Source of the DNA: Euonymus europaeus | Taxonomy: Eukaryota; Streptophyta; Magnoliopsida; Celastrales; Celastraceae | Assembly: GCA_963580455.1 (NCBI GenBank) | Contig: OY756966.1 | Span: forward strand, 11,738,501 to 11,802,500 | DNA length: 64,000 bases | Reading direction: 5' to 3' | Shown: one piece after another, positions 22,701 to 33,605 of the stretch | Numbering within the stretch: position 1 is the stretch's first letter | Layout: each line of letters begins with the position of its first letter | Program-made: the position numbers and the translations under genes | The notes under the pieces: generated by a model | What the model was told of the DNA's origin: nothing | The model's database searches: none | What the model saw: the letters and a program-made list of their open reading frames with translations, nothing else

Positions 22701-25700
22701 GTGCACATCGATAAAATTTTGTAGTTTGAAATTGTTCCACTCTCTCCAAGAAGGATCCTTTTAACGGTTTTGTCCATTTCGGAACGAAAGTCGGTCATTT
22801 GGCAACGAAACAATATACAGACTCTATACTAGTAAAATTTGCCAAAAAATAACAATAAAAATTGTATACTGACCAACCTTGAGGGTTCAAAATTTCCCAA
22901 TTCTCTCCACAGAGGAGCTTTTAACAGTTTGTCCAATTGAGATCGAAAGTTTATCTTTTGACAATGAAACAATCTACGAAGTGTGTACTAGTAAATTTGG
23001 ATATAAGGAAACAATAAAAAGTGAACACCTATCAACTTTGATGTTTTGAAATTGTTCAACTCTCTCCAAGGAGGAGCTTTTAATGGTTTTTCCCATTTTG
23101 GAGTAAAAGTTGGTCTTTTGGCAACGAAACAATATACAGAGCCTATACTAGTAAAATTTGACATAAAATGACAATAAAGTTTTATATTGACCAACCGTGA
23201 TGGTTCAAAATTTCTCAACTCTCTCCATAACGGAGCTTTTAACAGTTTTGTCCAATTGGGACCAAAAGTTTATCTTTTGACAACGAAATAATCTACTAAG
23301 CATATACTAGTAAATTTGGACATAAAGAAACAATAAAAATTGAATACCTATCAACTTTGATGTTTTGGAATTGTTCAACTCTCTCCATGGAGGAGCTTTT
23401 AATGGTTTTTCTCATTTGGGAGTAAAAGTTGGTCTTTTGACAATGAAACAATATACGGAGCCTATACCAGTAAAATTTGACATAAAATAATAATAAAGTA
23501 CGTACACTGACCAACCTTGATGGTCTAAAATTGGCCAACTCACTTTATCGAGGAGCTTTTAACGATTTTTTCCAATTGAGAATAAAAGTTTTTCTTTTGG
23601 CAAGGACACAATGTACAAAGCGAATACTAGTAAATTTGGACGTAAATTAACAATAAAAAGTGTACACCTATCAATTTTGATGTTTTGGAATTACTCAACT
23701 CTCTCCATGGAGAAGCTTTTAATGTTTTTGCCCATTTTGGTACGAAAGTTGTTCTTTTGGTAATGAAACAAACTGTGGAGCATAAACTAGTAAATTTGGA
23801 CATAAAACAACAATAAAAAGTGTACAACTATCAACTTTGATGGTTCGAAATTGCTCAAATCTCTCTTCGGAGGAGGTTTGAACAATTTTCTTCTTTTGTG
23901 AACGAAAGTTGGTGTTTTGGAAACAAAACAATCTCTGGAGCCTATACTCCTAAAATTCGACATAAAATAACAATAAGAATTGCTCACCGCTCAAATTTGA
24001 TAGTTCGAAATTGTTCAACACTCTCCAATAAGGAACTTTTAACACCATTGTCCATTTAGGAATGAAAGTTAATCTTTTAGTAAAGAAACAATATACGGAA
24101 CCTATACTAGTAGAATTTGACATAACATAGCAACAAAAAGTGTACACCGACCAACCCTGATGGTCACCTATCAACAAAAAATGTACAATTTACGAAGCGA
24201 ATACTAGTAAATTTGGACATAAGACAACAATAAAAAGTGTACACCTATCAACTTCAATGGCTTGGAATTGCTCAACGAAAGTTAGTCTTTCCGCAATGAA
24301 ACAATCTATGGAGTCTATACTCGTAAAATTTGACATAAAATAACAATAAAAGCATACACCGACCAACTTCAATGGTTCAGAATTGCTCAATTCCCGATAA
24401 AAGAGCTTTTAACGATTTTGTCTAATTGGGAACGAAAGATGCTCTTTTGACAACGAAACAATCTATGAAGTAAATACTAGTAAATTTGGGCATAAAGAAA
24501 CAATAAAAAGTGTAAACCTATCAACTTCAATGGTTCGGAATTAATTGCTTAACAAAAGTTTGTCTTTTGCAACGAAAAAATCAATGGAGCCTATATTCGT
24601 AAAATTTGGCATAAAATAACAATAAAAATAGTACACTGACCAAATTTGATAGTTCCAAATTGCCCAAGTATCTCCATAGAGAAGCTATAAAGAGATTTGT
24701 CCAACTAAAAATGAATGTTTGTCTTTTAGCAACAAAACAATCTACGAAGCGTATAGTAGTAAAGTTGGACATAAACATACAATAAAAAGTGTTCACGTAT
24801 CAACTTTGACTGTTCGGAATTGCTCGACTCTCTTTATTGAATAGCTTTTAACGAATTTGTCCATTTGGGAATGAATATTTGTCTTTTGCCAATGAAACAA
24901 TCTATGAAGCGTACACTAGTAAATTTGGACATAAAGCAACAATAAAAAGTTTGCACCTATCAACTTTGATGGTCCGAAATTGCTCAACTTTCTCTATAGA
25001 GTAGCTTTTAATGGTTTTGCCCATTTGGGAACCAAAGTTGGTCTTTTGGCAACGAAACATTCTGCGAAGCGTATACTAGTAAATTTGGACATAAAGTAAC
25101 AATAAAAGGTGTGCACTTATCAACTTTGATGGTTCAGAATTGCCCAAATCTCTCCTATAGAAGCTTATAATAGTTTTCCCATTTGGAAAAGAAGGTTGGT
25201 CTGTTGGCAACAAAACAATCCACGAAACATATACTAGTAAATTTGGACATAAAACAACAAAGTGTACACATATCAACTTTGATGGTTCGGAATCGCTCAA
25301 CTTTCTCCATGATTGTGTTTTTAACGGTTTTGCCCATTTAGGAATGAAAGTTGGTCTTTTGGTAGCGAAACAATTTACAGGGCGTATACTAGTAATTTTC
25401 GATGTAAAGCAAGAGTAAAAAGTGTACACCTATCAATTTTGATTGATTGGAATCACTCAACTATCTCATTGGAGGAGATTTTCACGGTTTGACCCATTTG
25501 AGAACAAAAGTTGGTCTTTTGGCAATGAAACAATATACCGACCAACTTTGATGATTCAAAATTGCTCAACTCTCTAGATAGAGAAGCTTTTAACGGTTTT
25601 ATCTATTTCGGAATGAAAGCTTGTCTGTTGGCAATGAAACAATCTATAAATCATATACGTGTAAATTTGGACACTAAGCAACAATAAAAAGTGTACAACT

Positions 25701-26418
25701 ATCAAATTTTGATGGTTCAGAATTGCTCAACTCTTTTCATGGAAGAGCTTTGGATGGTTTTGCCCAATTAGGGAACGAAAGTTGGTCTTTTAGAAACGAA
25801 ATAATCTAGGAAGTGTATACTAGTAAATTTGGACATAAAGAAACAACAAAAAGTTAAATTTCTCAACTCTTTCGATAGAGTAGCTTTTAACAGTTTTGTC
25901 TAATTGAGAGCGAAAGTGAATATTTTCACAATGAAATAATCTTCAAAGCGAATACTAGAAAATTTGGACATAAAACAATAATAAAAAGTGCAAACCAATG
26001 AACTTTGATGGTTTGTAATTGCTCAACTCTCTCCATGGTGGAACTTTCACGGTATTGCCCTTTTGGTAACGAAAGTTGATTTTTTGGCAACGAAACAATC
26101 TACAAACCATATATTGATAAATTTGGACATAAAGCAACAATAAAAAGTGTACAACTACCAACTTTCACGGTTCAAAATTGCCCAACTCCCTTCATAGAGG
26201 AGCTTTTAACGGTTTTGTCCTATTGAGAACGAAAGTTGGTCTTTGGCAAAGAAATAATCTACGAAGTTTATACTAGTAAATTTGGACGTAAATCAACAAC
26301 ATAAAGTGCACAACAATCAAATTTGATAGTTCGAAATTGCTCAACTCTTTCCAAGGATGAAGTTTTAACGGTTTTGTCGATTTCGGAACGAATGTTTGTC
26401 TTTTGGCAAAGAAACAAT
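19795..26418. repeat. Satellite array, segment A (about 40 monomers of 160 bp)
   Basis: Anchor AGTAAA(A)TTTG recurs at 22351, 22511, 22671, 22831, 22990, 23150, 23309, 23469, 23629, 23789, 23949 and 24109, a period of 159-160 bp. A typical unit carries ACATAAA..AACAATAAAAAGTG, a central CTCCATGGAG palindrome in many copies, GAACGAAAGTTGGTCTTTTG and ACGAAACAATCTACGAAGC. Monomers fall into classes by the text after GTGTACACC (TATCAACTT, GATCAAATT or GACCAACCTT). A few units are shortened (near 20905, 21810, 24208). The segment starts right after the CACTA terminus. Confidence 0.95.
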
Positions 26419-26459
26419 TTAGAGGTAGTTGCTCGGTCACTACCAGAGGTGGATGTTGA

Positions 26460-27112
26460 AAGGCCAGAAATAGAAGAAGTGCTAGAACTAGAAGAAGACA
26501 TGGCTTACCTAGAAGATTGCTCGGTATGTCAAAATTGGAGGGTTGACTCTTTATCTTGCTCGGTATGTAGTACTGCTCGGTAAAAGCTCTCAAATTTCAG
26601 AAGAAGTATGGAATGACTTGTTCCCAGGTCCTTTTATAGCAAAAGGCCAATCTCAGATCAACGGCCAGCAACAGATGGCCAATGAACCGCGCAGGCATGG
26701 ACCATTGATCTAAGGGTCTGAGCTGTCATCTCCTCATTAATGGAATGGCATAATAACTTCTCTCATCGATCTGCGCAGAACGACGCCTCGATAAGGGAGT
26801 TGGGGGGCAACTGATATTACAAAAATATCCCCACCAATGGTGCTCCGCCACGTCATATGTGGACCAAAAGCTTTTTATGCCTACCAGGCAGTCTCCTCGG
26901 TAAGAGTGCACCAGCTGGACCTACCAAGGTGAAAACCAGCTGGATGTGGTCCACAATCATAATGGAAAGACCCACTTCAACAGTGGTCTCCAGCCCTATA
27001 TAAGGCTCAGCAAGTCAGGTATTATCAAACTAAAACACAATCTAAACTTTAACTAAGAGAGAGCTCCGGTCCGAGGAGCTTGTCTGATTGGATACCTACT
27101 GACTTGAGCGTC
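26460..27112 (+). repeat. Left copy of the 653-bp redundant end of the Tat insertion
   Basis: Direct repeat of 35773-36425 with about seven differences. It covers the end of the internal region (start of the antisense gene and the polypurine tract) and the first 301 bp of the LTR. The sequences diverge abruptly just left of AAGGCCAGAAATAG in both copies. Confidence 0.92.
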
Positions 27113-27375
27113 GGAGCGCCAACGCCAGAGGACACCCTCTGGCACTGCCTTTAGCTCACCTTTGTTTATTGTGCTCAGTTTTCAGATTGCTTAGCTGATC
27201 AACCTGGACTGCCCTACCGACCTGGTCGGTAAGCTGCCTGACAGGCTACCTAGCTGGTTAATCAAGACTGCCTTGCTCGGTTGATTAGCTCCCTGGAAGG
27301 ATCTTCGTCCGTATATTATCGCAGGTCTGACCCACTGAACGTCTTCTCGGTAGTGACACCTTTTTGACATCATCA
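26812..27375 (+). repeat. Full-length Tat LTR
   Basis: 564 bp from TGATATTAC to GACATCATCA. It is preceded by the polypurine tract GGGAGTTGGGGGGCAAC and followed by the PBS. TATA-like CTATATAAGG lies near 26996. Perfect hairpin GCCAGAG/CTCTGGC at 27124-27143, and palindrome TACCGACC-T-GGTCGGTA at 27215-27231. Confidence 0.88.
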
Positions 27376-27376
27376 G

Positions 27377-27394
27377 TTTGGCGCTGTCTGTGGG
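27377..27394 (+). other. Tat primer-binding site
   Basis: TTTGGCGCTGTCTGTGGG lies one base after the LTR end. It is the PBS form seen in plant Tat-group elements, different from the tRNA-iMet type of the other elements here. Confidence 0.75.
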
Positions 27395-27415
27395 AAACGA
27401 CTAAGTTCCCTTACA

Positions 27416-30400
27416 ATGGTTAGACCTCGAAGAACCAACGATCCTGAGACATCTCAAGCCCATCATCTGGTAGATGATGCCGGGCAGCAGCACCAAGATT
27501 ATGGGAACCTCGCAAGGCATGAGGTGCCCTTGGATGCACCTCAAGTCCGAGAAGGAGGAAACGTCCAAGCACCACCACAGGAGGCGGCTGGTCCTCCCAT
27601 CAGTGCTGCACGGTTTAATCAACTCTGTCAACAAGTGCAGCTCCTCACTGAGATGATGATGGCTAACCAGCAAGGCCCACCTTGGACCACTGAAAGGAAC
27701 GAGGGTGATGGAAACTCAGGTTCTCTAGATTCCAGGAGCAAGAGGAGGGATGAGAACCGAGAGGAAAATTCCAATACTAATAGGAACACCCATTACTCCC
27801 ACATCAATGATGATGTCAATAAGCACCTTCAAGAGGTACACCGCAAGCTAGCAGCCCTCCAGGGATGCGGTATCGTTGATGAAATGTGGGACAGTTCCAT
27901 GACTCCCCTGTCTAGGGATATCCTTGAGACAGATATACCTCGTGACTTCAGGCTCCCCAACCTAGAGCAGTATGATGGAAAAAGAGATCCTTATGACCAT
28001 TTCATGGGATACAAGTTTATGATGGAGTGTCGAGGGGCCTCAGATGCAGTGTTTTGCAAGGCCTTCCCCTCTACACTTATTGGACCTGCTCGAACTTGGT
28101 TCATCAACCTTCCTGGGCACAGCATTTATAGCTTCCAGGACCTATCTAGGAAGTTTAGCCTCTGATTTGCTAGTGCTAGGAAGCCGAAGACCACCAATCA
28201 GGACTTGATGGTGATTGAACACGAGAAGGGAGAACCGTTTCGTGACTTCATAGGAAGATTTAACCAGATGTGCCTGGAGATCCCCGACGTGCAAATTGCT
28301 GTAGCAAATGCTGCTCTGATCAGGACAGTGCGTCATGAGCAGTTCTGCAACTCATTATGCATTGATGCCCCTCTGTCCATGGACGAACTCCTGGCAAGGA
28401 CTGAGAAATACATCAAAGCAACAGATTCACTGAAGTCTTCTCGTTTTGCGATCCGAACCTCTCCTAATAGAACGAGAGGCACTGGAGAGAAGGGCCGCTC
28501 AGGATGGGTGGGAGGTAGCCGACCAAGCAGTGACAAGAGGTCGGGAAGAGAAGACAACAGACGAAGAGACCAGTCGTCCAGGAAATTTCCAACTGGTCCG
28601 CCACCTAGTCGTTTTAATAACTACACTCCACTGAATGCTCCCCCAAGGACAGTGTTGAATGAAATAGTTTCCCAGAACTTGGTCAAATGGCCAAAGTAGA
28701 TGAATACCGCCTCTGCAGAGAAGAGGAAGTTTTCAGACAAATACTGTAGGTTTCATAAGGGCCGTGGTCATGATACCGATGATTGCAATCAATTGAAAGA
28801 TGAGATTGAGGAGTTGATAAGAAGAGGACACCTCAAGAGATACACGGCAAATCGAGAAGGAAAACGAAGGGGAGATGACAGAAAAGATGATGACCATAGA
28901 AGGCATCGGAGGTGGGAAGATTCTCCTCCACATGAGAGAGGCACGGCAGGAACAATTGATTTCTGTGGTGTCATTATTGGAGGGTTGGCAGCAGGTGGAG
29001 AAAGTACATCAGCTGGGAGGGCATATGCTCGCCTCACTGAACAGCTAACCAAGGGAAAAAGGGTCAAGAGGGATGAGGATGTCATCACATTCTCAGAGAA
29101 AGATGAGGAAGGTGTTCGAGTCCCTCACGATGACGCCTTGGTAATTGATGCAGTGATCGCCAACTTCAACGTCCTGAAAATCTTGGTAGACAATGGGAGT
29201 GTAGCAGACATCCTGTTCTACCACACTTTCAAGGCTATGAAGCTTTCGGAGGATAGGCTAAACCCGACCTCAGTACCCTTGTATGGGTTCACAGGAGAGT
29301 CAGTCATACCAAAAGGAATGATAACCCTCCCAGTCACATTGGGAACACATCCCAGGACAGTGATGCACATGGTGGACATGTTGGTAGTTGATGTGAAGGC
29401 TTCACACAATGCCATCATAGAAAGACCACTACTTCACAAGGTGAGAGCTGTTGTCTCAACCTATTGTTTGATGATGAAATTCCCCACCTCGAAGGGAGTG
29501 GGTGAAGTGAAGGGAAATCAGAAGGCTTCCCGGAGCACCTACTTCACTGAACTCAAAGAGAGGAAGAAAGAGAAGATCTCAGTAGGCAGCCTAGATATGA
29601 GGGTAGAGGAGCAGGTGTTCAAACCCACTCCAGTAGAGCAACTCGAGAAAGTTGAGGTCATGGCTGGCTCAGGAAGAAACTTCCATATTGGATCTCAACT
29701 TGGGGAAACAATGTCCAAGGAGATCACTGAACTACTCTTAGCAAGTGTAGGTACTTTTGCCTGGAGTGCTGATGAGATGCCCAGCATAAGTGCAGAGATG
29801 ATAACACATCGATTGAGCATCATACCTGGTGCCCGACCAGTCAAGCAAAAGAGAAGAAACTTTGCCCCCGATCGCCAAGAAGCAATCAAGGAAGAGGTAA
29901 GGAAGCTGATGGATGCAGATTTCATCAGAGAAGTCCAATACCCTGAATGGCTAGCCAATGTTGTCATGGTGAGGAAAGCCAATGGAAAATGGAGGATGTG
30001 TGTTGATTTCACCGACTTGAATAAATCATGTCCTAAGGATAGCTATCCACTACCAAAGATTGATCAGCTGGTGGATGCCACCTCAGGACATCAGCTCCTC
30101 AGCTTCTTGGATGCTTATTCGGGGTACCATCAAATAATAATACATCCCGAAGACTAAGAAGGCACCTCATTCATCACTCCTGAAGGGACATATTGCTATA
30201 AGGTGATGCCATTCGGATTGAAGAATGCTGGAGCCACCTACCAGAGGTTGGTGAACCATATCTTCAGAGATCAGATAGGAAAGTCCTTGGAGGCCTATGT
30301 AGATGATATGGTAGTAAAGAGCAAGAAAGCTGAGGACCACCCTGCTGACCTGCGCAAGGTCTTTCATACACTTGATCGGTTTGGAATGAAGCTAAACCCG

Positions 30401-32845
30401 GACAAGTGTGCCTTCGGAGTGGCATCCGGGAAGTTTCTTGGCTTCTTGGTAACCAGCAGGGGTATCGAGATGAATCCTGAAAAGGTGGAAGCAATTCTGC
30501 AGATGGAGCCACCCACAAATGCCAAGGAAGTTCAAAGGCTGACCGGCCGAGCAGCGTCACTAGGAAGGTTCCTTGCTCGGTCTGGCGACAAATGTAGACC
30601 ATTTTTCCAGGCATTAAAAAAGGCCAAGGAATTCGTATGGACACCTGAGTGTCAAATTGCCTTTGAAAATCTTAAAGATTATCTAGGCCAGCCTCCTCTA
30701 CTGACTTGCCCAAGAGAAGGTGAAGTCTTGTACCTCTACCTAGCAGTATCACAACACGCGGTAAGCGCAGTGCTAGTGAGTGAGCAAGACAGGGTGCAAA
30801 GGCCAGTATATTACATCAGCAGGATGATGGTTAGTGCAGAGACAAGGTACTCCCATGCTGAGAAGCTTGCTCTGTCACTGATAGTGGCAGCAAGGAAGCT
30901 GAGACCTTACTTCCAAGCACACTCGATAATTGTCCTGACTGACCAGCCACTAAAAGAAGTCCTCCAGAAGCCAGACACTTCAGGAAGATTAGTGAAGTGG
31001 GCTATTGAATTGGGAGAGTTTGACATTCAGTACCAGCCAAGAAAGGCTATGAAGGCCCAGGCCTTAGCTGATTTTATAATTGAATGCTACAGAGAGCCCA
31101 ACCAGGACATTGCCTCCACTACATCTCAACAAAGGCAATTGTTTGTGGATGGATCATCCAACCAACAAGGCAGTGGTGCGGGCATTCTCCTGCTTGGCCC
31201 GGGGGGCATGACCATAGCACATTCCTTGCGATTCAATTTTAAAGCCTCGAACAATCAGGCGGAATATGAGGCTGTGCTGGCTGGACTACGCCTGGCTGAG
31301 CAGCTGGAAGTTAAAAATTTGATTGTTCATAGTGACTCACAACTGGTCACGGAGCAAATCAAAGGAGAATACGAAGCAAGAGGACCAAGTATGATCAAGT
31401 ACTTGGCAAAAGTACATGAACTGATGGAAAGGATACCAAAGGTGGAGGTAAGGCAGATACCTAGGGGGGAGAACTCAAGGGCCGATGTGTTAGCACGATT
31501 GGCGTCTGCCTCCTCAGTACAGGTACCTACTTCAGTTCAAGTGGAGATACTCCCGCAAAAGAGCATTGAAGTACAAACTTTGATGGCGGATATTGATGTC
31601 GGTCATGAGCCGATTTGGAAGGATCCAATCAAGAAATACTTGGAGGACGAAAGTTTGCCTAAAGATCGCAACCAAGCAAAAAGCCTCCGAAAAATAGCAG
31701 CTAGGTATACCCTGATCCAGGGAGAGTTGTATCAAAGATCCTTCACTCTTCCATATCTGAAATGTCTAGCACCCAGAGATGCGGACTATGCGCTCCGAGA
31801 AGTGCATGAGGGGATATGTGGAAGCCACATAAGATCCAGGACCCTAAGCCACAAGGTGCTGAGATGCGGGTACTATTGGCCTACCATGATGGAAGATGCT
31901 AAGAAGCTCGTACAGAAGTGCGATAAGTGTCAAAGGCACTCAAATGTGCCGAGAGTACACTCCTCGGACATTATCCCCATGCAAAATCCCTGTCCATTTG
32001 CACAATGGGGCATGGATCTCCTTGGACCATTCGTCCAGACAATGGGGCAGAGGAGAAACCTTATTGTTGCCGTTGATTACTTCACTAAATGGATAGAGGT
32101 AGAGCCATTGGCAGCCATTTCAGAACAGAAGGTGATGGACTTCGTATGGAAAACTATTGTCTGCAGGTATGGCTTGCCACAAGCCCTAGTGGTGGACAAT
32201 GGAAGACAATTTGTTAGCAAAAAGATGCACAAGTTCTGTGAAGACCTTAGCATTGACCTAAGGATTACCTCTGTGGCACATCCCCAGGCAAATTGGCAGG
32301 CAGAAGTGACAAACACGACCATCCTTGAAGGACTGAAAACAAGGCTAAATGGAGCAAAGAGGAGATGGGTTGAAGAATTACCTAGTGTGCTGTGGTCATA
32401 CCGCACTACTCCTCGGACATCAACAGGTGAAACTCCATTCTCCCTCTCTTTCGGGATCGAGGCAGTCATCCCGGTCGAAATTGGAGTCCCATCATTAAGG
32501 GTCACCAACTTTGAACAATCAACGAATGATGAGTTACTGCTGAACAACCTTGATCTCCTAGAAGAAACTAGGGAGAATACAAGGATCCGGACTGCTGCCT
32601 ATAAACAGAGAACAGCTCAGTACCACAACAGGCGAGTAAAGAGGAGAAGTTTCTCTGTTGGTGACCTTGTGCTGAGAAAGGTAGCTGCTACAGGAAAACA
32701 TCCAGGTAAGCTAGGAGAAACTTGGGAAGGACCCTACCTAGTTGTGAAAATCCTGAAAGAAGGCACATACAAAATCGAAGATCCAGAGAGACCCGGGGAT
32801 ATGAGACCCTGGAATGTGGATAATCTTCGAAGATACTATGTGTAA
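27416..32845 (+). pseudogene. Tat gag-pol polyprotein, one frame with three stops
   Basis: A single reading frame of 1,810 codons runs from ATG 27416 to TAA 32845. It is broken only by TGA at 28163, TAG at 28697 and TAA at 30155. Gag has RDFRLPNLEQYDGKRDPYDH and the retrotransposon gag core (FRDFIGRFNQMC). A zinc-knuckle-like CRFHKGRGHDTDDC follows at about residue 445. Protease has LVDNGSVADIL near residue 590, the DNGS variant common in Tat. RT has MCVDFTDLNKSCPKDSYPLP, MPFGLKNAGATYQRL and YVDDMVVKSK near 960. A normal RNase H is followed by an archaeal-type RNase H (LFVDGSSNQQGSGAGILLLG, about 1241). Integrase has CDKCQRH, WGMDLLGPF, VVDNGRQF and QAEVTN. No frameshift was seen. Confidence 0.92.
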
Positions 32846-33173
32846 TGCTTCATTGTAACACATGATAGTTTCTATTTCTGTGTATATCTGCTTTTCAGTT
32901 TTGAATATGCAGGAAGGAATAAAAGTTCAGGTCTCTTTCTCAAAATAAGGCATCGCAATGCAGGAGAAGGCTTTGACCTGGACAACATGCAAACTTAGCC
33001 AAAAAATTGGCTAAGCATCAATGCCACACCTACCAGCGTCACAAGATGACCAGACTAAATCAAATTTTCCAAAAAGAGGAAATGAAGACACTATAAGCTT
33101 GGTCGGCCTACCGACCAAGATAGTATCTACTCAACAATGAAGACTTAAGACCCCAATAAAGAGGGTCCAAGAG

Positions 33174-33345
33174 CCACAGTCGCTCTACAGACCAAGATGG
33201 CATTAAAGACATTCCAGAAAGGAAAAAAGATCTTCAAAGATCAACGCCACAGTCGGTCTACCGACCAAGATGGCATCAAAGACATTCCTAAAAGGAAAAA
33301 AGATCTTCAAAGATCAACGCCACAGTCGGCCTACTGACGAAGATG
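33174..33345 (+). repeat. 73-bp tandem repeat, about 2.3 copies
   Basis: CCACAGTCG starts units at 33174, 33247 and 33320, each holding a version of CTACCGACCAAGATGGCAT and AAAAAGATCTTCAAAGATC. It lies downstream of pol. A nearby perfect inverted repeat, CTTGGTCGG-CCTA-CCGACCAAG, is at 33098-33119. Confidence 0.85.
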
Positions 33346-33605
33346 GCATTCCAGAATTCCTAAAAGGAATAAAAAGCTTCCATGAAATAAAAGACACAAA
33401 GACCCTGGGAGGCCTACCGACCAGGGAAGTACACTCACCCTTTGAAATACTTAGGAAAATTTGAGACTTAAAAGTCCAAAAAATGCAAGAAGGCTGGTCG
33501 GCTTACCGACCACAAAAGCATAATTACAATCAAATATATACAAAAATATACACAAGTATATAATATGTATTACCGAGCAGTTATGAATTCTGATTTCATT
33601 AAAAT

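Noticed and set aside
19795..26418. CRISPR-like array
   Set aside because: Repeats are about 160 bp, diverged and without unique spacers. This is a eukaryotic satellite.
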